Origin: an uncultured Bryobacterales bacterium
GTDB taxonomy: Bacteria > Acidobacteriota > Terriglobia > Bryobacterales > UBA6623
Assembly (NCBI GenBank): GCA_951813065.1
Contig: CATOTH010000007.1
Coordinates: 186,001 to 250,000, forward strand
Direction: 5' to 3'
DNA length: 64,000 bases
The notes beneath the pieces are model-generated. The model had not been told where the DNA came from, did not search any database, and saw only the letters and a list, made by a program, of their open reading frames with translations. Shown here piece by piece: positions 16,264-24,030 of this stretch; within the stretch, counting starts at the first letter, position 1; each line of letters opens with the position of its first letter. The position numbers were made by a program, and so were the translations under genes.

Positions 16264-18108
16264 TTAGCTGAGCAGGAGGGCGACGGCCCCGTTCGGGTCC
16301 AGCGACAGTTGGCTCATGCGACGCTGGATGTTCTTCGTCTCCAGCAGCCGCAGGATCGAGATCGCGAGATTCGAAACCGCCGCCATCAAACGCGGCAGCG
16401 GGCCCTTGCGGATGCGGCATTTGTCCTCGCCGACGGCCACGTCCCGCACGTAGTGGACCCGATTCTCGATGCCCCAGTGACTGCGGTTCAAATGCAGCAA
16501 CTGCTGCGGTGTCACCTGCTCCGGCCCCAAGCTGGTCACCAGGTAGACGGTCTCGGGCTGGCGCTGCTTGCCGGTCTTCTTGTAGGTCACCTCCCGCCGT
16601 ACCTGCGCGACGAGGCGGACACCGGGAAAGTGCACGTACGGGACCGCGGGGTCGAGTTCGTCCGAGACCCGGATCGAGCGGGTTTCGATCCGTCCGTGAT
16701 CGCCATCGGTGGTCGTGTACGCCGGCATGCAGTCCCAGTGAAAGCCATCGCGCACCTCCTCGAGCAGGGTGGGCTGGTTGTCTTTCACCGTCAGGACAAA
16801 GTTGAGCTGGAGTGCCAGCAGCTTCTCCACCGTGGGGCGCTGGGTGTGCAGCGCATCCGCCGTCATACAGATCCCGGTGCCGGCGAACTGCTCGACCAAC
16901 TGGCGCAGCGCCGCCCCTTCGGCATCGTCCTTCTGGCCCGTGAAGCCGAGTTGGCCGACCACCGTGCCCGAGTGGATCTCCAGTGCCGACAGCTGTTGCT
17001 GGGGGGCCTTGTCGCGGGGCTGGCCAGCCGCGTCCAAGTCCCGGTCATAGGATCCGCGCAGCACCTTCCCATCGATCGCAACCGCCTGTAGCGGCGCCTC
17101 GGAATCGCCGCTGTCTGCTGCCTCGCCCTCGGCGCTATCTTCCTCCTCATCAAAGACTTGCTCGGCTGTCCAGGCTGCCAACAGACGCTCTGCCTCGGCG
17201 GCGTCAATGCGCTTGAGAATGTAGTGCCAGCTACTGATGCCGGGCGCCTCGTAGCGCCCCGTCTGGGGGCGCCGGCGGGAGCCGATCGCCGCCAGGGTCG
17301 CCTGGCTCAGGGCCCGGCCGAAGTCGCACAGTTCGGTCAGGTTCTGCTGGCCGGCCAGGCGCGCGGCGATCAGGATCGTCAGCGCGGTGCGCAGCGAATA
17401 GCGCAGGCCCCGCCGCTTGCGGGTTTCGGGAATCTGGTCGAGATAGGCGAACAGGGACCGCCATTGGGATGGTTGCAGCATGATACAGGGTCGATGGGGT
17501 TGCCAGTGAGGATGCGGCTGGGTCGCCGCGAGCTGCTGCCGCGCGTTGCGCCGCAGCGGGTAGACGAACACGCGCTTGGGCACGCCGTGGGAGTGATAGC
17601 CGATCGCGCCGCCACGGACCCGGCCGAACCCTTGTGTGCTGCCGACCTCGATCCAGTTGGCGGCGCGATAGCACGTGCCCTCAAAGTGGCTGGGATCAAC
17701 GAACGTTTCCGCGCACAACAAGGGAGCCGCGTGCAGGCGCAGCCACTCGCGGGGCAGTTGGCGCAGGCTGAGGCCGAGCACGCGGGAGGCGAGATGAGGG
17801 CAGGAGCCCGCCTCGCATAACAGCAGGAAGCGGGACTGATTGGCGACCAGGAAGAGCCGCTGGCGGCGCTGCAAGGAGGTCCAGCCGATCCAGCGGTCGC
17901 GGGCGGCACAGTGCAGGGCGGCGGCATGCCAGCCGATCAGGGCGAGCCACTGGTCGCCGAGCACGGCGACCTGCCGCAGGCGCTTGCCACAGAAGTTGCG
18001 GAACCCGAGATAGTGGTGCTGGCGCATCAACTCGTTCCAGCGCGGCTCCTCGTCGGGCCGCACGGTTCGGACCTGCACTTCCCGCAAGGGAATCTCGTTC
18101 GGGATCAT
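16264..18108 (-). CDS. ISAs1-family DDE transposase with N-terminal DruA-like (DUF4338) domain
   Basis: This 614-residue protein is built from two modules. Residues about 10-190 match the DUF4338/DruA family: HHYLGF at 31-36, AARDRWIGW at 68-76, LVANQSRFLLL at 87-97, LASRVLGL at 106-113, ETFVDPSHFEGTCYRAANW at 134-152 and VGSTQGFGR at 155-163. Residues about 210-614 are an ISAs1 transposase with DDE residues Asp346 (AIDGK), Asp418 (MTADALHTQ) and Glu548 (HWGIENRVHYVRDV). An acidic linker at 320-338 lies inside the transposase part. Typical ISAs1 transposases are about 370-400 residues. DruA is the hallmark protein of the Druantia anti-phage system, but no DruE helicase or other Druantia gene is here. 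The extra domain may be a DNA-binding or accessory nuclease-like module. Catalytic residues appear intact. Confidence 0.88.
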   Translation of the reverse strand: MIPNEIPLREVQVRTVRPDEEPRWNELMRQHHYLGFRNFCGKRLRQVAVLGDQWLALIGWHAAALHCAARDRWIGWTSLQRRQRLFLVANQSRFLLLCEAGSCPHLASRVLGLSLRQLPREWLRLHAAPLLCAETFVDPSHFEGTCYRAANWIEVGSTQGFGRVRGGAIGYHSHGVPKRVFVYPLRRNARQQLAATQPHPHWQPHRPCIMLQPSQWRSLFAYLDQIPETRKRRGLRYSLRTALTILIAARLAGQQNLTELCDFGRALSQATLAAIGSRRRPQTGRYEAPGISSWHYILKRIDAAEAERLLAAWTAEQVFDEEEDSAEGEAADSGDSEAPLQAVAIDGKVLRGSYDRDLDAAGQPRDKAPQQQLSALEIHSGTVVGQLGFTGQKDDAEGAALRQLVEQFAGTGICMTADALHTQRPTVEKLLALQLNFVLTVKDNQPTLLEEVRDGFHWDCMPAYTTTDGDHGRIETRSIRVSDELDPAVPYVHFPGVRLVAQVRREVTYKKTGKQRQPETVYLVTSLGPEQVTPQQLLHLNRSHWGIENRVHYVRDVAVGEDKCRIRKGPLPRLMAAVSNLAISILRLLETKNIQRRMSQLSLDPNGAVALLLS

Positions 18109-18181
18109 TCTGCGAGTTATCGCATAACCCAGGCGTGTTTGTCCAGCCTTCCGCCTTAGTCCTTTGTCATTCAGCCATTGC

Positions 18182-18203
18182 TACCGAACATTGAAAAGCC
18201 CTG
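18182..18203 (-). repeat. right terminal inverted repeat of the ISAs1-family element
   Basis: Read on the minus strand this 22-bp end begins CAGGGCTTTTC and finishes GTTCGGTA. It lies 73 bases upstream of the transposase start codon. Confidence 0.88.
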
Positions 18204-18213
18204 CCCAATGAGC
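18204..18213. repeat. right copy of 10-bp target site duplication
   Basis: CCCAATGAGC is repeated exactly as at 16044-16053, immediately outside the right inverted repeat. Confidence 0.9.
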
Positions 18214-18385
18214 CGGAATGGTCTGGGCTGCAGCCCTAGTGCGCTATTGTGTGCTGAGGGGCAGCTTTAGCCAGGCCCCACCCGACTCAAGGTCATTATC
18301 GTCCGATGCCCGGCCGCCATCCGAGGGCTGGACCTGGGCTCGCAATTGTCTCGCGCCGCGCCCCGCCTGACTCATAGGAAGAGCC

Positions 18386-19561
18386 ATGCCCTTTGACTTC
18401 TATCAACCCCCGCACCGAATCCTCATGGGTCCCGGCCCCAGCATGGTGGATCCCCGGGTCTACCAGGCGATGGCCGCACCGCTCGTGGGCCACACCGACC
18501 CGGATTTCTTCGGCGTGCTGGAGGACACATCCGAACTCCTGCGCTACGTCTTCGGCACTCGCAACAAGTTCACCATCGCCATTTCCGGCACTGGAACCGC
18601 CGGCATGGAAGCCGCCGTGGTCAACTTTGTCGAGGCGGGTACGAAAGTCGCGGTCTTTGCGAACGGATACTTCTCCGACCGGTTTACCGACATGTGCGCT
18701 CGCCAGGGAGCGAACGTAGTGCGTTCCGAAAAGCCCTGGGGGAGCGTCTACTCGGATGAAGAGGCCCGGGCGTTCATCGAATGCGAGAAGCCGCAGATCG
18801 TGATGTTCGTGCACGCCGAGACGTCGACGGGCGCGTACCAGCCTGCGGCGGCGATCTGCGCGGCAGCGCACGAATGCGGTGCCTTGACGATAGCCGACTG
18901 TGTCACATCGCTCGGCGGCATGCCGGTCGAGGTCGACGCCAACGGCATTGACATCGCTTACAGCGGCACGCAAAAGTGCCTGGGCGCCCCGCCGGGGCTG
19001 GCTCCGCTGACGCTTTCCGGGAAGGCTGTTGAACGGCTGCGCTCACGAGAGTCCGCGTGCGTATCGTGGTACGTCGATCTCAAATTGATCGACGAGTACT
19101 GGGGCAATTCGCACCGGTACCACCACACCACTCCGATCACGATGTTCTACGCGTTGCGCGAAGCGCTGCGACTATGCCATCAGGAAACGAAGGAGGCACG
19201 ATTTGCGAGACACCGCCTGAACCACCTCGCCTTTGTCGCCGGGATTGAGGCCATGGGACTGGAGATGCTCGTGGCACGCGAGGATCGGCTCTGGACGTTG
19301 CAGACACCCAGATTGCCGGACGGCTGCAATGACGGTGAGTTGCGCAGGTACCTGCTCACGGAGTTCGGCATCGAGGTGCTGGGTGGATTCGGCCCGCTGG
19401 CCGGCAAGGTCCTCAGAGTAGGGCTGATGGGCGCCTCCTCCCGGAGGCAGTACGTGCTGTTGCTTCTTGGCGCACTCGGGACCTACCTTGGTGAGCGTGG
19501 CGGGGTTGCTGCGGCGGAGACGGTCTACGAGCGGAAGGCTTGGCGAGGTGGCTTCCTATAG
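18386..19561 (+). CDS. class V aminotransferase (alanine-glyoxylate / serine-glyoxylate type)
   Basis: This is a PLP-dependent class V aminotransferase of the AGT/SPT group, which transfers an amino group to glyoxylate from alanine or serine. The ATG at 18386 has GGAAG about 4 bases upstream. Motifs are MGPGPSMVDPRV and GHTDPDFFG at the N-terminus, ISGTGTAGMEAAVVN for cofactor phosphate binding, and VHAETSTGAYQP. TIADCVTSLGGMPVEVD follows, and then the PLP lysine in AYSGTQKCLGAPPG. The 391 residues match family length. It lies 172 bases after the right target duplication of the insertion sequence, so its upstream regulatory region could have been altered by that insertion. The neighbouring tRNA and sulfatase genes appear unrelated. 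Confidence 0.91.
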   Translation: MPFDFYQPPHRILMGPGPSMVDPRVYQAMAAPLVGHTDPDFFGVLEDTSELLRYVFGTRNKFTIAISGTGTAGMEAAVVNFVEAGTKVAVFANGYFSDRFTDMCARQGANVVRSEKPWGSVYSDEEARAFIECEKPQIVMFVHAETSTGAYQPAAAICAAAHECGALTIADCVTSLGGMPVEVDANGIDIAYSGTQKCLGAPPGLAPLTLSGKAVERLRSRESACVSWYVDLKLIDEYWGNSHRYHHTTPITMFYALREALRLCHQETKEARFARHRLNHLAFVAGIEAMGLEMLVAREDRLWTLQTPRLPDGCNDGELRRYLLTEFGIEVLGGFGPLAGKVLRVGLMGASSRRQYVLLLLGALGTYLGERGGVAAAETVYERKAWRGGFL

Positions 19562-19653
19562 CGGGTGTCTGCCAGACTAGTGGACAGACTCACGGAAATC
19601 CCGCCCGCCGAGGGGCTTGGCCGGTGGTCCGGAAGAAGGAATCCATAGCAAGA

Positions 19654-19730
19654 GGGCGGCTAGCTCAGTTGGTTAGAGCGCCTGCCTTACAAGCAGGAGG
19701 CCACTGGTTCGAGTCCAGTGCCGCCCACCA
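19654..19730 (+). tRNA. tRNA-Val (anticodon TAC)
   Basis: A 77-nt cloverleaf with encoded CCA. The 7-bp acceptor stem GGGCGGC/GCCGCCC is perfect. The D-arm is GCTC...GAGC, the anticodon arm CCTGC-CTTACAA-GCAGG places TAC at 19688-19690, and the T-arm is ACTGG-TTCGAGT-CCAGT. Discriminator A and CCA end at 19730. It stands alone between the aminotransferase and the sulfatase. Confidence 0.97.
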
Positions 19731-19915
19731 ATTCGGCCGCTCGGCCATCAAGCCGTTGACTGGCACACGTCGAGAGCCCAAGGCGTTTCGATGTCCTCTC
19801 ACCGACACCGCAGCGGAGCCTACCGCAAGCACGTCCCGTTCCGGGCATCGACTCGCTGCGGAACGGGAGCTTGAGGCCCTCTGATAGAATCGAACCCCTT
19901 GAGGATTGCCCCCGC

Positions 19916-21370
19916 ATGCGTCGAACCGTTGTCTCCCGCATCTTCCTAGCCACTCTGGCCTGCTGCGCCGCCAGCAGCTGCAGCCGGAACGACACTGTCG
20001 ACACGCCGACCCCTCCGAGCTTCGTTCTGGTCATGGCCGACGACATGGGGTGGGGCCAGACCGGCTACTACAACCATCCCGTCCTGAAGACACCCAATCT
20101 CGACGCGATGGCCGCCACGGGGATGCGCTTCGACCGGTTCTACGCTGGCGCGCCGAATTGCTCCCCGACGCGAGCTACGGTCCTGACAGGCCGCACCCAC
20201 GACCGGACCGGCGTCGAAGACCACGGATTTGCCCTCCGCCGGCAGGAGCGGACCATGGCCCGCGCCCTGAACGAAGTCGGATACGCCACGGGGCACTTCG
20301 GGAAGTGGCACTTGAACGGGTTTCGCGGACCGGGCGCGCCCGTGCTTGCGAGCGACAATCACAATCCCGGTGTCTTCGGTTTTCAGGAGTGGCTCTCGGT
20401 GACCAACTTCTTCGAGCGCGACCCGCTGATGAGCCGGAACGGCCTGTTCGTGCAGCACTCCGGTGATTCGTCAGAGGTCGTCGTCGACGAAGCGATGCGG
20501 TTCATCGGTCGTCAAGCCCGCCAGGCCCGCCCCTTTCTGGCCGTGCTCTGGTTCGGCACGCCTCATTCCCCGTGGATCTCGTCGGACGAGGATCGCGCCG
20601 CGTTCGCCGACCTCGACAGGAATTCGCAGCATCACTACGGAGAACTGGTCGCCATGGATCGCAGCATCGGGACGCTGCGGGCAGGGCTGCGAGAGCTCGG
20701 GATCGAGGCCAGCACGCTGGTCTGGTTTACCAGCGATAACGGAGGCCTTCCGAGAATCGAGCCCGGTACGGTCGGTGGCCTGCGCGGCTTCAAGGGGAGC
20801 CTGTACGAGGGCGGCATTCGGGTGCCGGCAATCATCGAGTGGCCAGATCGAATTCCCGACCCCCTCGTCTCCGGATTCCCGGCCGTCACGATGGATATAT
20901 TCCCCACGCTGGCGGCAATCGCGAACATTCCTGATGAGGCCCTGTTGCAGCCCCAGGACGGCATCGACTTGCTTTCCATCCTCGATGGAACGGAACCCCG
21001 TCGAGAAAAGCCGATCGGGTTTCGCCACCTGGGCAAGAGCGCCCTGATCGACAACAACCTCAAGATCGTTTCGAACGACCGGCAAACCGGGGCGTATGAA
21101 CTGTACGATCTCGACGGCGACCCGCATGAGACCAATGACCTTGCACGCGAGCGGCCGGAGGATCTTGCCCGATTGAGCCAGGCTCTCGAGGCCTGGAGCG
21201 CTTCAGTCACGGACAGCGCGGCCGGGAAGGACTACCTTCCGGGTGACTTCGATCGGGACGAAAACCTGCGTCGCTCATGGATGACACACGAGACGTATGC
21301 CCCGTATATCGAGGAGTGGAGGGATCGTCCCGAATTCGCTCGCTACATCGAGGCCGCAGTCAACAATTGA
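19916..21370 (+). CDS. arylsulfatase A-like lipoprotein (formylglycine type)
   Basis: This sulfatase hydrolyses sulfate esters, probably on a carbohydrate, after conversion of its cysteine to formylglycine by a separate maturase. From the ATG at 19916 a lipoprotein signal ends at AASSC (Cys22). The N-terminal metal ligands are MADDMGWG (Asp42, Asp43). The formylglycine motif is NCSPTRATVLTGRTHDRTG with Cys82-Ser-Pro-Thr-Arg86. HFGKWHLNG and FTSDNGGLP supply further active-site residues. Total length of 484 residues is typical. No maturase or carbohydrate-binding gene lies beside it. The sugar substrate is unknown; a fucose link to fucD is tempting, but the genes are 15 kb apart. Confidence 0.92.
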   Translation: MRRTVVSRIFLATLACCAASSCSRNDTVDTPTPPSFVLVMADDMGWGQTGYYNHPVLKTPNLDAMAATGMRFDRFYAGAPNCSPTRATVLTGRTHDRTGVEDHGFALRRQERTMARALNEVGYATGHFGKWHLNGFRGPGAPVLASDNHNPGVFGFQEWLSVTNFFERDPLMSRNGLFVQHSGDSSEVVVDEAMRFIGRQARQARPFLAVLWFGTPHSPWISSDEDRAAFADLDRNSQHHYGELVAMDRSIGTLRAGLRELGIEASTLVWFTSDNGGLPRIEPGTVGGLRGFKGSLYEGGIRVPAIIEWPDRIPDPLVSGFPAVTMDIFPTLAAIANIPDEALLQPQDGIDLLSILDGTEPRREKPIGFRHLGKSALIDNNLKIVSNDRQTGAYELYDLDGDPHETNDLARERPEDLARLSQALEAWSASVTDSAAGKDYLPGDFDRDENLRRSWMTHETYAPYIEEWRDRPEFARYIEAAVNN

Positions 21371-21435
21371 GGTGAGCAGGTCCAGATCCCTCAGACTACG
21401 GATATTGGCAAGTTGGAGGATTCGCCACGAAAGCC

Positions 21436-22332
21436 ATGCCCGTCTCAATTGGCAACGCACCATGCTCCTGGGGTGTCGAATTCGCGGACGCGCCGTCAAA
21501 CCCGCCGTGGCCGGTCGTGCTTGACGAAACCAGACGAGCTGGCTATGCCGGCACGGAACTGGGACCGATCGGATATATGCCCGAAGACGCGTCCGTGCTT
21601 CGGGAAAACCTCGAAGCCCACTCGTTGACGCTCACCGCGGGCGTCGTGTTCCGCCCCTTTCACGACGGAGGTGCCTGGAAGGAATTGCAAGACGCATTGC
21701 GCCGGACCTGCCGCATTCTTGAAGCCCTCGGAGCCAAGCACCTGGTCTTCATTGACAGCCTCTCACCGGCGCGCTCGGCTTGCGCCGGCGACTCGCTGGC
21801 CGCGCCACGCCTTGACAGCGCCCATCTTGGCGCGCTGCACGAGCGGCTGCGGGTTGCCGCTAGGATCGGACGCGACGAATACGGTCTCGAGGCGGCCCTG
21901 CACGCCCACGCCGGCGGATACGTCGAATTCGAGGACGAACTCGACCAAGCGCTGGGCGAGATTGACGAACACTTGCTCGGAGTGTGCCTTGACACCGGCC
22001 ACAGTCTCTACGCGGGCATCGATCCGGTCGCCCTGGTGCGGCGCTATCCCGGGCGGATTCGATACGTCCATCTCAAGGACCTTGACAGGTCAATCCTGCA
22101 GAACGCGATTCGTGACCGGATCGGATTCTACGAGGCGTGCGCCCGCGGGGTCTTTTGCAATCTGGGCCACGGGACGGTGGATTTCGAAGCGTTCCGAACG
22201 GCCCTCGACGAGATCCGCTACGACGGCTGGGCCACGGTAGAGCAAGACCGCGGGCCGCTCAGCGTCCAGTCCTCGTACGACGACGCCCGGGCGAACTTCG
22301 AGTTCCTGGTCTCGGCGGGAATGGCGGGCTGA
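21436..22332 (+). CDS. iolE: inosose dehydratase-like TIM-barrel protein (IolE)
   Basis: This is a sugar-phosphate isomerase/epimerase-like TIM barrel most similar to IolE, which dehydrates 2-keto-myo-inositol (scyllo-inosose) to the trihydroxycyclohexanedione used by IolD. The N-terminus NAPCSWGVEFAD is the IolE signature. Other barrel motifs are GYAGTELGPIGYMP, LHAHAGGYVEFEDE, VCLDTGHSLYAG, and YVHLKDLD with metal-binding residues, then VEQDRG near the end. At 298 residues it is full length. It ends 14 bases before the stop of the symporter gene on the opposite strand, so it is convergent with the symporter-iolD pair. iolG, iolB and iolC are absent from the window. Confidence 0.87.
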   Translation: MPVSIGNAPCSWGVEFADAPSNPPWPVVLDETRRAGYAGTELGPIGYMPEDASVLRENLEAHSLTLTAGVVFRPFHDGGAWKELQDALRRTCRILEALGAKHLVFIDSLSPARSACAGDSLAAPRLDSAHLGALHERLRVAARIGRDEYGLEAALHAHAGGYVEFEDELDQALGEIDEHLLGVCLDTGHSLYAGIDPVALVRRYPGRIRYVHLKDLDRSILQNAIRDRIGFYEACARGVFCNLGHGTVDFEAFRTALDEIRYDGWATVEQDRGPLSVQSSYDDARANFEFLVSAGMAG

Positions 22333-22346
22333 GACCTCCGCTCAAG

Positions 22347-23969
22347 TCACTGGGCCAGCAGCACGTAGCAGACGACTGTGCAAACGCACACGAACGCCCC
22401 CAGCGCCTTGGCATGCCTCCAAGGGGTCATGTCAACCGGTGGAGTCTCCGGCTCGACATAGTGGCTCCGCTCCGGCCGGAACCTGCTGACGAGCAGCATG
22501 AACGCTACGACAACCACGAACACAAGGCCAAGAAAATGCAGGAAGTGGACTTCATCGGCCGTGCCGAACAGTCCCTGCAGGAACGCCTGGACAGGCTCGT
22601 CGAACGAGAAAACGAGCAGGAAGAACAGCACCGGCCCGCCCACCAGGCCGGCCCGGGCCGAGAACGCGGAAACACGTTTGTCGAGCATGCCGAGCAGGAG
22701 CACGGCCAGCATTGGCCCGAAGAACGTGGCGTTGATCCGCTGCAGGTAGTTGTAGAGGCTGCCGGAGGTATCGATCAGAGGCGCGATCGACATGGCTGCT
22801 ATCGCCAGTACGACGCTGCACGCACGGCCGGCCTTGACCAACTCGCGCGGTGACGCGGACGGTCGCAGGACCGCCGCGTAGATGTCCCGGCAGAACAACG
22901 TGGCCGAGGAGTTCAGCACGCTGTTGAACGTGCTCAGCACGGCTCCCACCATGACGGCGGCGAACAGCCCGCCCAGCCAAGCCGGAAGCACGGCCTTCAC
23001 CAACGCCGGGTAGGCGAGCAGGTAGTCCTCGGGACCGAGCGTGTCCTTGAACAGATGATAGGCAAGCACGCCAGGCAATACGATGACGAGCGGCCCGAGC
23101 AACTTGAAGCAGGCCGCGATCAGTACACCCTTCTGGCCTTCCTTGAGGTTCCTGGCGCCCAAGCCGCGCTGGATGATCTGCTGTCCGGCGCACCAGAAGA
23201 AGATCTGGTTCACGACCATTCCAGTGAACAGCACTCCGAAGGGCAGGAACGATCCAGGCTCGTCCCCGGTGATATCGAACTTTGGACGTTCCTCGACATA
23301 CACTTCTGTCAGCCCCATCCAAGGGTTGCCGTCGCCGATCTGGACGAGTGCGAGCAGGGGAACGAGCAGCCCGACGAAAAGGAACCCGACACCGTTGACC
23401 GTGTCGGAGATCGCAACGGCCTTCAATCCGCCGAAAATCGCGTAGAGCGATCCGAGCATCCCCACGCCCCACACCAAGAGCCATGTGACCTGGAACTGAC
23501 TCAACCCGAACAAGTCCTGCAATTCGAAGAGGGTGTTGATGCCGGAGGCGCCGAACAGCAGCACGACCGGCAAGATGGCGAGCACGTACGAGAACAGGAA
23601 CATCACCGCTGCGATCACTCCCGTTGTCTGGTCGAAACGCTTGGCGAGGTACTCCGGAAGGGTCGACAGTCCCATCCGCAGGAAACGGGGAAGAAAATAG
23701 AGGGCCATGCCCACCATGGCCAGCGCGGCGGTTGTTTCCCACGCGGTGACCGCGATCGTGTGCTTGAAGGCATCCCCGTTCAAACCAATCAGATGCTCCG
23801 TCGACAGATTGGTCAGCATCAGTGACCCGGCGATGACCCACGCAGTCAGGCTCCGACCGCCCAGGAAGTACGCATCCCAGGTCGTCATCCGATCGTGCCG
23901 GGTACGGAGATACGAAATCGCCGCCACCAACAGCGTGAAACCGAGGAACGAGACTGTGGTTACGAACAC
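22347..23969 (-). CDS. sodium:solute symporter (SSS/SLC5 family), probable inositol uptake
   Basis: This is an inner-membrane Na+-coupled sugar or polyol symporter of the SSS family with about 14 hydrophobic segments over 540 residues. Typical stretches are AYFLGGRSLTAWVIAGSLM and NLSTEHLIGLNG near TM1-2. QIFFWCAGQQIIQRGLGARN is the SLC5-type motif after TM6, and AVLSTFNSVLNSSATLFCRDIY lies around TM8. The start is a GTG at 23969 with AAGGA about 10 bases upstream. It follows iolD on the same strand by 61 bases, which makes myo-inositol or a related polyol the likely substrate. This is inference from context; the sequence alone does not set specificity. Confidence 0.88.
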   Translation of the reverse strand: MFVTTVSFLGFTLLVAAISYLRTRHDRMTTWDAYFLGGRSLTAWVIAGSLMLTNLSTEHLIGLNGDAFKHTIAVTAWETTAALAMVGMALYFLPRFLRMGLSTLPEYLAKRFDQTTGVIAAVMFLFSYVLAILPVVLLFGASGINTLFELQDLFGLSQFQVTWLLVWGVGMLGSLYAIFGGLKAVAISDTVNGVGFLFVGLLVPLLALVQIGDGNPWMGLTEVYVEERPKFDITGDEPGSFLPFGVLFTGMVVNQIFFWCAGQQIIQRGLGARNLKEGQKGVLIAACFKLLGPLVIVLPGVLAYHLFKDTLGPEDYLLAYPALVKAVLPAWLGGLFAAVMVGAVLSTFNSVLNSSATLFCRDIYAAVLRPSASPRELVKAGRACSVVLAIAAMSIAPLIDTSGSLYNYLQRINATFFGPMLAVLLLGMLDKRVSAFSARAGLVGGPVLFFLLVFSFDEPVQAFLQGLFGTADEVHFLHFLGLVFVVVVAFMLLVSRFRPERSHYVEPETPPVDMTPWRHAKALGAFVCVCTVVCYVLLAQ

Positions 23970-24030
23970 TGCAATCGATCCTTATTCGCGGGCCAGCATG
24001 GCCGCTAGTACCGCGACCTCGCCGGACGCG

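Larger units (their letters stand above)
16054..18203 (-). mobile_element. complete ISAs1-family insertion sequence with DruA-transposase fusion
   Basis: This 2150-bp insertion sequence has defined ends. The left end 16054-16075 and the reverse complement of the right end 18182-18203 match at 17 of 22 positions. Both begin CAGG and share the inner GTTCGGTA. A perfect 10-bp direct repeat flanks the element. One gene on the minus strand (16264-18108) fills most of it. ISAs1 elements are normally about 1.2-1.4 kb, so this one is longer by roughly the size of the extra N-terminal DruA-like domain. It landed in the gap between the Gfo/Idh gene and the class V aminotransferase and broke no recognisable gene. 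Perfect duplication and an intact transposase suggest a fairly recent insertion. Confidence 0.92.

Noticed and set aside
16264..18108. A complete Druantia defence system based on the DruA-like domain
   Set aside because: No DruE helicase, DruB/C/D or other defence genes are near. The domain is part of a transposase within a bounded insertion sequence.
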